DNA of 12,749 nucleotides, from the NCBI GenBank assembly GCA_937949745.1, contig CALECM010000001.1, positions 1-12,749 on the forward strand, read 5' to 3'. The position numbers and the translations under genes were made by a program. This document shows, in pieces, positions 8,124 through 12,749 of the stretch. The DNA comes from an uncultured Bacteroidales bacterium. GTDB taxonomy: Bacteria > Bacteroidota > Bacteroidia > Bacteroidales > WCHB1-69. Under the pieces are notes generated by a model. That model was not told the origin of the DNA. It saw only the letters and a program-made list of their open reading frames with translations, and made no database searches. Position 1 is the first letter of the stretch. Each line of letters starts with the position of its first letter.

Positions 8124-8831
8124 TTATACCTCCGTTTCCCTGAGTTTAAAAAATGTGAGCAGCCAGAAAATAATAGTAAGGATAATCAGCAATCCATAAA
8201 AGACAAATTCTGTATTCGGGAAATTGCTGACTATATAATTGGTGGTAACACTTCCTCCTGTTTTTCTTAAGAAATTCATTGCGATAACTGTATTTAGGAA
8301 GCCTAAAAATATAACAAACCCGGTTTGACATAAATATGTTTTTATTACAGGATTTTTTTTGAAATACACAGATCCGAAAACATACGTTGATTGTAGTAAC
8401 AATGCCATTAATACTACAGCAAAAGGAATATAATAGAAAAGATCGCTAAAAGAAAATAAAGTGAAAATATCCTCATGAATCAAAGTGTGGATGAGTCTTC
8501 CTAAATTCGCGCCTATCATTGGAATAACCAATAGAGCAACTATTTGGCGTATGATTGCGATGACCCCGTTGCTGATGACTTTATCCGCTGTACTTGCCGG
8601 GACCATAAGCAGATCGATACGTGATGCGCCGGATTTTCTCAGATCATGAAAATAGGGTCCAATAATCAGGAAAATGGAAGCCATCATAATATATAAAGGA
8701 GCAAAAGACATATAACCTGCTAATGCGGCTACGGAAAAAAGGATAAGCCACATAATCGTTTCTCTTTTCCATGATTCCACGAAAAATTTGCTGATCAACA
8801 ATTTTATTTTATTAAATGAAATAGTATTCAT
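8124..8831 (-). CDS. ABC-2-type transporter permease subunit
   Basis: This is a membrane protein of about 235 residues with roughly six hydrophobic helices. Examples are the WLILFSVAALAGYMSF stretch, the LYIMMASIFLIIGPYF stretch, and the closing LLIILTIIFWLLTFF helix. Between helices 2 and 3 lies the segment HDLRKSGASRIDLLMVPAS, typical of permeases paired with YtrA-type regulators in Bacteroidota. It should form the membrane channel energised by the ATPase encoded just upstream. The frame is open to an ATG at 8927, but that start overlaps the ATPase gene by about 90 bp. ATG 8831, four bases after the ATPase stop, is preferred; ATG 8843 (8-bp overlap) is also possible. The transported substrate cannot be read from the sequence. 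Confidence 0.88.
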   Translation of the reverse strand: MNTISFNKIKLLISKFFVESWKRETIMWLILFSVAALAGYMSFAPLYIMMASIFLIIGPYFHDLRKSGASRIDLLMVPASTADKVISNGVIAIIRQIVALLVIPMIGANLGRLIHTLIHEDIFTLFSFSDLFYYIPFAVVLMALLLQSTYVFGSVYFKKNPVIKTYLCQTGFVIFLGFLNTVIAMNFLRKTGGSVTTNYIVSNFPNTEFVFYGLLIILTIIFWLLTFFKLRETEV

Positions 8832-8835
8832 AATT

Positions 8836-9693
8836 TTAATCATTAAAGGGTTTAAAAATTTCTTTAATTCTTTTTTTATCGGAAACCATGGCATTAAACA
8901 GTAGTTCGATATCAAGTTTACTATCAATTTTTTCCAGATTTTCTTTTACGATCCAGATACCTTGCAATGTTTCTTCCTTGTAAATAACTGACTCTTCCCT
9001 GTCACTATCATCATGTAATTTAAACCTCAATTTTTCGGTTATTTTTTCATTAGGTTCATTAAGTATTATTTCACCGTTATCCAAAATGATAATTGAATCA
9101 ATTAAGCTGTGTAAGTCGCGTACCTGATGAGTAGAGATAATGATCACCCTGTTCTCGTCCGCTGCGGAAGCCATGATCCGGCGAAAAATGCTTTTTGAAG
9201 GAATATCGAGTCCGTTGGTCGGTTCATCCATGAAAAGGATATCTGTATTCGTGGCTAAAGCAAAAGACATGACCACCTTCTTTTTTTGGCCATGCGATAT
9301 CTTATCCAAATATGTTTCCTGATCCGTGATCTCGAATTCTTCCAAGTAATGAATAAATTGATCATGATTAAATTTGGGATAAAAAGCAGCATAATTTTTT
9401 ACATAACTTTTGATTTGCAGGTGAGGGATAAAGATTTCTTCCGGTAGGAAATAGATTTTTTCCAAAATATCCGGGTATCGGTATTGAGATTGCTTATTGA
9501 AAATGAGTGATTCTCCCTGTTTTGGGAAACAAAGTCCTGCCATAATCTTCAGTAAGGTGGTTTTTCCGGCTCCGTTTTTTCCCAGAAGTCCGTAAATATG
9601 TCCCGGGAAAAGATTTAAATTCAGATTTTCAAAAAGTTTATTTTTCTTAGAATACCCGAAATGTAGGTTTTTTAATTGAATATTGGGTTCCAT
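8836..9693 (-). CDS. ABC transporter ATP-binding protein
   Basis: This 285-residue nucleotide-binding subunit is first in the operon. Motifs are Walker A GKNGAGKTT (38-46), a signature loop ISHGQKKK (about 132-139) in place of LSGGQ, Walker B LFMDEP (153-158) followed by TNGLD, and the switch histidine His189 in STHQ. The Q-loop position reads FLPEE (82-86), with acidic residues where glutamine is usual. I believe this SHGQ/PEE style is common in the Bacteroidota relatives that pair with YtrA-type regulators, and the catalytic residues are intact. The last 75 residues are a charged C-terminal extension. It probably forms a dimer with two copies of the next gene's permease. A probable GntR operator lies about 19 bp upstream of its ATG. 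Confidence 0.95.
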   Translation of the reverse strand: MEPNIQLKNLHFGYSKKNKLFENLNLNLFPGHIYGLLGKNGAGKTTLLKIMAGLCFPKQGESLIFNKQSQYRYPDILEKIYFLPEEIFIPHLQIKSYVKNYAAFYPKFNHDQFIHYLEEFEITDQETYLDKISHGQKKKVVMSFALATNTDILFMDEPTNGLDIPSKSIFRRIMASAADENRVIIISTHQVRDLHSLIDSIIILDNGEIILNEPNEKITEKLRFKLHDDSDREESVIYKEETLQGIWIVKENLEKIDSKLDIELLFNAMVSDKKRIKEIFKPFND

Positions 9694-9711
9694 ACTTTTC
9701 TTATTATATTG

Positions 9712-9743
9712 TTATAGTGTATTAGTGAAATAGTACACTGTAA
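9712..9743 (-). promoter_or_regulatory. Putative GntR (YtrA-type) operator
   Basis: The arms 9712-9721 (TTATAGTGTA) and 9734-9743 (TACACTGTAA) are inverted repeats matching at 9 of 10 positions, separated by 12 bp. The core is AGTGTA-N12-TACACT, and the symmetry extends inward (GTGTATTA against TAGTACAC, one mismatch). As I recall it, the Bacillus subtilis YtrA site is AGTGTA-13 bp-TACACT, so the half-sites agree. The site lies just upstream of the ABC ATPase ATG, where binding would block transcription of the operon encoding the regulator. Confidence 0.7.
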
Positions 9744-9880
9744 AGATGCAATAATAATTTCATATTGTATTCCATTTTTGAAAATTTATTTCTGCTGATA
9801 ATGAATGCGTTATAAATTTGTATATCCTGTTTATCCGCAAATAATGTTTTTTTTGGAACATTCTATGAAAATATGCGTGG

Positions 9881-9914
9881 TATATAAAGAAGACATCCGC
9901 CTCGTGAGCGGATG
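9881..9914 (-). terminator. Probable intrinsic terminator of the T9SS protein gene
   Basis: Read on the minus strand, CATCCGC (9914-9908), a 7-base loop and GCGGATG (9900-9894) form a perfect 7-bp GC-rich stem. The pyrimidine-rich tract TCTTCTTTATATA (9893-9881) follows directly. This is the only hairpin of the cluster with a T-rich tail, so it is the best terminator candidate. Confidence 0.55.
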
Positions 9915-9952
9915 CTTCCGGTTAAAAATCTAACCTACCCATTATTATTCAC

Positions 9953-9972
9953 CGGATGATTCACATCATCCG
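9953..9972 (-). repeat. Second hairpin of the post-T9SS-gene cluster
   Basis: CGGATGAT (9953-9960), loop TCAC and ATCATCCG (9965-9972) form a perfect 8-bp stem. Its arms share the CGGATG word with the hairpin at 9894-9914, and GAGCGGATG at 9906-9914 can pair over 9 bp with CATCCGCTC at 9967-9975 instead. The two structures therefore compete. Confidence 0.6.
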
Positions 9973-9983
9973 CTCAATAGAGA

Positions 9984-10007
9984 GTGGCCGGATAAATACC
10001 CGGCCAC
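9984..10007 (-). terminator. First hairpin after the T9SS gene stop codon
   Basis: GTGGCCGG (9984-9991), an 8-base AT-rich loop and CCGGCCAC (10000-10007) form a perfect 8-bp, very GC-rich stem. It begins 6 bases beyond the stop codon. No T-tract follows on the minus strand, so it may protect the 3' end of the mRNA or assist termination rather than act alone. Confidence 0.5.
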
Positions 10008-10012
10008 CGGGT

Positions 10013-12749
10013 TTATTCCTTAATTAATTTCTTTGTTACAGTTCCTTTGGCTCCTTTCATTCTAACGAAATATATTCCTGAATCGTAAGATTCCACATTG
10101 ATCTGGAATTGTAAATCCGAAATTGAATTGTGATAGATCACCTGTCCGAGCATGTTAAGAATCTCCACACTTTCGAACTGGATATCTGATTTTATGTTCA
10201 CCAAATGATTGGTCGGATTTGGGAATATAGCAATATGATTATCAATGCTATTCTCTTCAATTCCTGTTCCGGTGCGTTTGAATGTTACATGTAACGTGCT
10301 GTCACCTCTCACATTATTGAAAGTATAATTGGGTGAAATCCGTCCAATGTTTCTTCCGTTAACCACGATACTTTCAATTTGATAATTAGCATCAGGAGTG
10401 ATGGTAAATTGCTGGGAATGGCCGGCTTCAACCGGTATTTGTCCCGGCCGCGGATTTATTTGTCCATTAGAACCGGCGGTCGCATTGATATAATGGAAAA
10501 CAGCTCTGTCGTCACGGGTCGTGAAGGTTGTGGTAACCGGTAAGCTGCTGCCACCCTCATTACAAAGAGCACTAACCTGAACATGATATAGTGTTTCTGA
10601 TTGCAGGTTTGGAATAATCTGATAAGGTTCGTTACACGGAATGGAGGTAAATCCGTTTTCATCGTCCCGCCTGTATTCCAATATCCAGCTAATGTCTCCG
10701 GGATTGGTATTCCAGGTCACGGTAGCACGGTTCTGGGTAATAAAGGATACCTGCAGATTGCTGATTCCCGGACAGGGTTCCGCTCCTTTTACGGTAATAT
10801 CGTCAATAGCGTTTCCGTAACCATAATTTTCATTTCCTTCAAATGCGATCTGGTAAGTTGCAGAAGGATTGGGTAAAATTAATGAGTCACGTGTCCATGA
10901 AATTACAGATGAACTATAGGTTTTTAACAATACCCATTGAGAGGTAGGACTGGTCCGGTAATAAACTTTCAGGATATCCTGGTCGCTGCTCCAAATTTTT
11001 TGAGCATACCAAAAAATAACATGAGGATTATGCAATTGTGTCAAATCCAATACCGGAGAAATGAGCTTGCTAATACCAGTTCTGGCAGAACCTTTGAAAA
11101 GGGCATGATAACTACCTGTATGAGCTCCGCTATAATCGGAACTTGAAGCTCTGCAGTTCCAATTAATTGAGCCACTTAATACTTGTTCGCTCCATCCGCA
11201 GGTTTGTAAGAATTCCCCGCTGCCTTCAAATCCTTCAAAGAACGGGAAAGTCGTAACCGGGTCACATTTCGCGTATTTTTCTTTTACCGACCATTTACTT
11301 GTATCGGACGCACCACAAATTGACCTGACATAGAATTCATGAGCGGTATTGTTAGGCACACTGGTTAAATTGAAAGGGTTATTTGTATTCGCAACCATCC
11401 TGGTTCCCTGTCCAATAGCGGAGCCCTCCGGAACATATTCGATTTCCCAACGATTCGCATTGTTTCTTTCAGTCCAGGCCATATCAATACCCACGCCGGC
11501 GTTATCTTCGGAAACGGTAACATCAACCGGTTTTTTACAGGTTGGATAAGCATCGATAATAACATCGTCCACATATAAAATACCACCCGAAGTACTCTGA
11601 TTGGAGATTTTGAATGCTAAATATACGGTACCGCTATAACTCCTCAAATCAATTTCTTTTTCACGGTAAGCATTCAGATTAATGGTTTCTTCAAGGAGAA
11701 CTGTTTCAAAATCTTTAGCCTGCCCTCCGGTAGTAGAAATAAGAACGCTATATTTTACAGGTCTCGTATTGTCTCGAACGCTGATTAGATAAGTCAATAA
11801 TTCATCTCCGGTTAATTGGATGGGCGGGAATACCAGGTAATCATCGTTGCTGAGGGCTGTGGTGTAATTCATACAATGGGTTCCGCTGTAGGGATTATTC
11901 GTATTTCTTGCCCATGAATTAGCATCATTATTATTGATGATTCTCCAACACTCAAATTGAGTTTCTGTAGCGTCAAATGTTTCGGTAAAAGGAACTGTAT
12001 ACGGATCACAGGTTGTGGTAAAAGTGCCTATTTTATACCATGCTCCGATTTCACCGTTACTGCAGGCGCTTCTTACATATGCGTCATAAGATGTGTTTGG
12101 CGTAAGTCCTGTCAAAACATAGGTAGTATCATTAACCCTAGTCCCGTTATCATCAGGTACGAATCCAACATTACCGTATTGGATATCCCATTCCGAATCA
12201 TAATCGGTAATATTTTGCCATATTAACCTCGTGGTTTGGTTGGTGATTTCATCAATTTGGAAATTACCCGGCCTGCTTGGACATTTTCCTATACTTATAT
12301 TATCTATAAACAGATTGTTATCCACACCAGTGGTACTAATCGTTGATTCTCCGTAAAAAGCGATCTTGATAGTCCCACTATAATCTTCTAATGGAATGGT
12401 GACCAGTTGGTAATTCTCATTTAAACTATTGTATTGGTAATCATCATCCTGACTATTACCCCATATTACGGCATTGGCTATATCCCAGCTAATTCCGGCA
12501 TCTGTCGAGATGAGAACAATAAAACGGTCGTCATTATCGAATGTAGGTGGGGTAGTTTGATTATATTTAACTAATTTAACGTCAAATTGCAAATAATAAG
12601 GATCTCCTTCTTCAACTAAGAAAGAAGGTGTAATCAACCATCCGCGTTTAGCAGTACCGTAAATGTTGATCCTGGCACCAAAATCACCATTTGTAGAAAC
12701 TCTGGTCCAATCACTTCCAGTTGGCATTTCAAAAGTGTATAAAGTTTCA
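10013..12749 (-). CDS. T9SS-exported multidomain surface protein (5' end outside window)
   Basis: The frame is open to the window edge, so the N-terminus and signal peptide are missing; the Met at 12727 is internal or at best a poor start. Counting from it (904 residues), three units alternate a jelly-roll of cleaved-adhesin/MAM type with a fibronectin type III domain: about 1-148 plus 150-238, 239-395 plus 398-486, and 488-648 plus 651-738. Each jelly-roll ends in a related motif (LFIDNISI, LYVDDVII, NAIDDITV) and complete units open with CDP. A divergent InlB-type repeat follows (about 744-817, NATAGSNGQINP to LHVTFKR). The type IX sorting domain is at about 832-904 (IFPNPTN, LGQVIY, SGIYFVRM, KKLIKE). 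The protein should cross the outer membrane by T9SS and be attached or released, probably as an adhesin. No catalytic domain is visible in this part. Confidence 0.9.
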   Translation of the reverse strand, partial: ETLYTFEMPTGSDWTRVSTNGDFGARINIYGTAKRGWLITPSFLVEEGDPYYLQFDVKLVKYNQTTPPTFDNDDRFIVLISTDAGISWDIANAVIWGNSQDDDYQYNSLNENYQLVTIPLEDYSGTIKIAFYGESTISTTGVDNNLFIDNISIGKCPSRPGNFQIDEITNQTTRLIWQNITDYDSEWDIQYGNVGFVPDDNGTRVNDTTYVLTGLTPNTSYDAYVRSACSNGEIGAWYKIGTFTTTCDPYTVPFTETFDATETQFECWRIINNNDANSWARNTNNPYSGTHCMNYTTALSNDDYLVFPPIQLTGDELLTYLISVRDNTRPVKYSVLISTTGGQAKDFETVLLEETINLNAYREKEIDLRSYSGTVYLAFKISNQSTSGGILYVDDVIIDAYPTCKKPVDVTVSEDNAGVGIDMAWTERNNANRWEIEYVPEGSAIGQGTRMVANTNNPFNLTSVPNNTAHEFYVRSICGASDTSKWSVKEKYAKCDPVTTFPFFEGFEGSGEFLQTCGWSEQVLSGSINWNCRASSSDYSGAHTGSYHALFKGSARTGISKLISPVLDLTQLHNPHVIFWYAQKIWSSDQDILKVYYRTSPTSQWVLLKTYSSSVISWTRDSLILPNPSATYQIAFEGNENYGYGNAIDDITVKGAEPCPGISNLQVSFITQNRATVTWNTNPGDISWILEYRRDDENGFTSIPCNEPYQIIPNLQSETLYHVQVSALCNEGGSSLPVTTTFTTRDDRAVFHYINATAGSNGQINPRPGQIPVEAGHSQQFTITPDANYQIESIVVNGRNIGRISPNYTFNNVRGDSTLHVTFKRTGTGIEENSIDNHIAIFPNPTNHLVNIKSDIQFESVEILNMLGQVIYHNSISDLQFQINVESYDSGIYFVRMKGAKGTVTKKLIKE

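Larger units (their letters stand above)
9694..10012. other. Intergenic region between T9SS protein gene and ABC operon
   Basis: This 319-bp gap between two minus-strand genes has three parts. Nearest the ABC operon is the putative GntR operator (9712-9743). The middle, about 9744-9880, is AT-rich; the only motif there is a plus-strand TAAATTTG at 9813-9820 that has no gene behind it. Nearest the T9SS gene (9894-10007) is a cluster of hairpins. No coding frame or RNA gene is supported. Confidence 0.6.

Noticed and set aside
9813..9820. Plus-strand TAAATTTG, matching the Bacteroidota -7 consensus.
   Set aside because: No plus-strand gene follows; it would only transcribe antisense to the T9SS gene. 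A single 8-base match in AT-rich DNA is expected by chance.
1..12749. CRISPR arrays, tRNA or rRNA genes, insertion sequences, and phage or integrase genes.
   Set aside because: I looked for regular direct repeats, tRNA-like folds and transposase motifs and saw none. The window reads as ordinary chromosomal operons plus one surface-protein gene.

Overview
The window looks like a chromosomal segment of a Bacteroidota bacterium, most likely of the order Bacteroidales. Four things support this: a type IX secretion (T9SS) C-terminal sorting domain; a Bacteroidota-type RecA with a TAnnTTTG-type -7 promoter element just upstream; AT-rich spacers with few Shine-Dalgarno motifs; and a PorT-like outer-membrane barrel. 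Genus or species cannot be called from the sequence.

Layout. Positions 1-220 hold no convincing gene; a weak 57-codon frame is noted there. The plus-strand block (257-4640) reads recA, a TPR lipoprotein, ruvB, an outer-membrane beta-barrel protein and a fumarylacetoacetate-hydrolase-family enzyme. Gaps are 3-30 bp, so this is probably one transcription unit joining two recombination genes to envelope and metabolic genes. It ends 3 bp from the stop codon of the convergent minus-strand block.

The minus-strand block runs from 9693 down to 4644. It reads ABC ATPase, ABC-2-type permease, YtrA-subfamily GntR repressor, an unrecognised 78-residue single-span membrane protein, and a large exported M16 zinc peptidase. 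The last three junctions each have exactly one base between stop and start. A near-perfect inverted repeat, AGTGTA-N12-TACACT, lies just upstream of the first gene and is the probable operator for the operon's own GntR repressor. I read the block as an autoregulated envelope-stress or peptide-handling module. The inclusion of an M16 peptidase and the small membrane protein is its most distinctive feature.

Positions 9694-10012 separate this operon from the next minus-strand gene. The segment holds the operator, an unremarkable AT-rich stretch, and three strong hairpins. Two of these hairpins are built from alternating copies of a CATCCGC/GCGGATG word and can also pair with each other.

The rest (10013-12749) is the 3' part of a T9SS-exported surface protein, open at the window edge. 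It has three jelly-roll plus fibronectin-III units, a divergent InlB-type repeat and the sorting domain.
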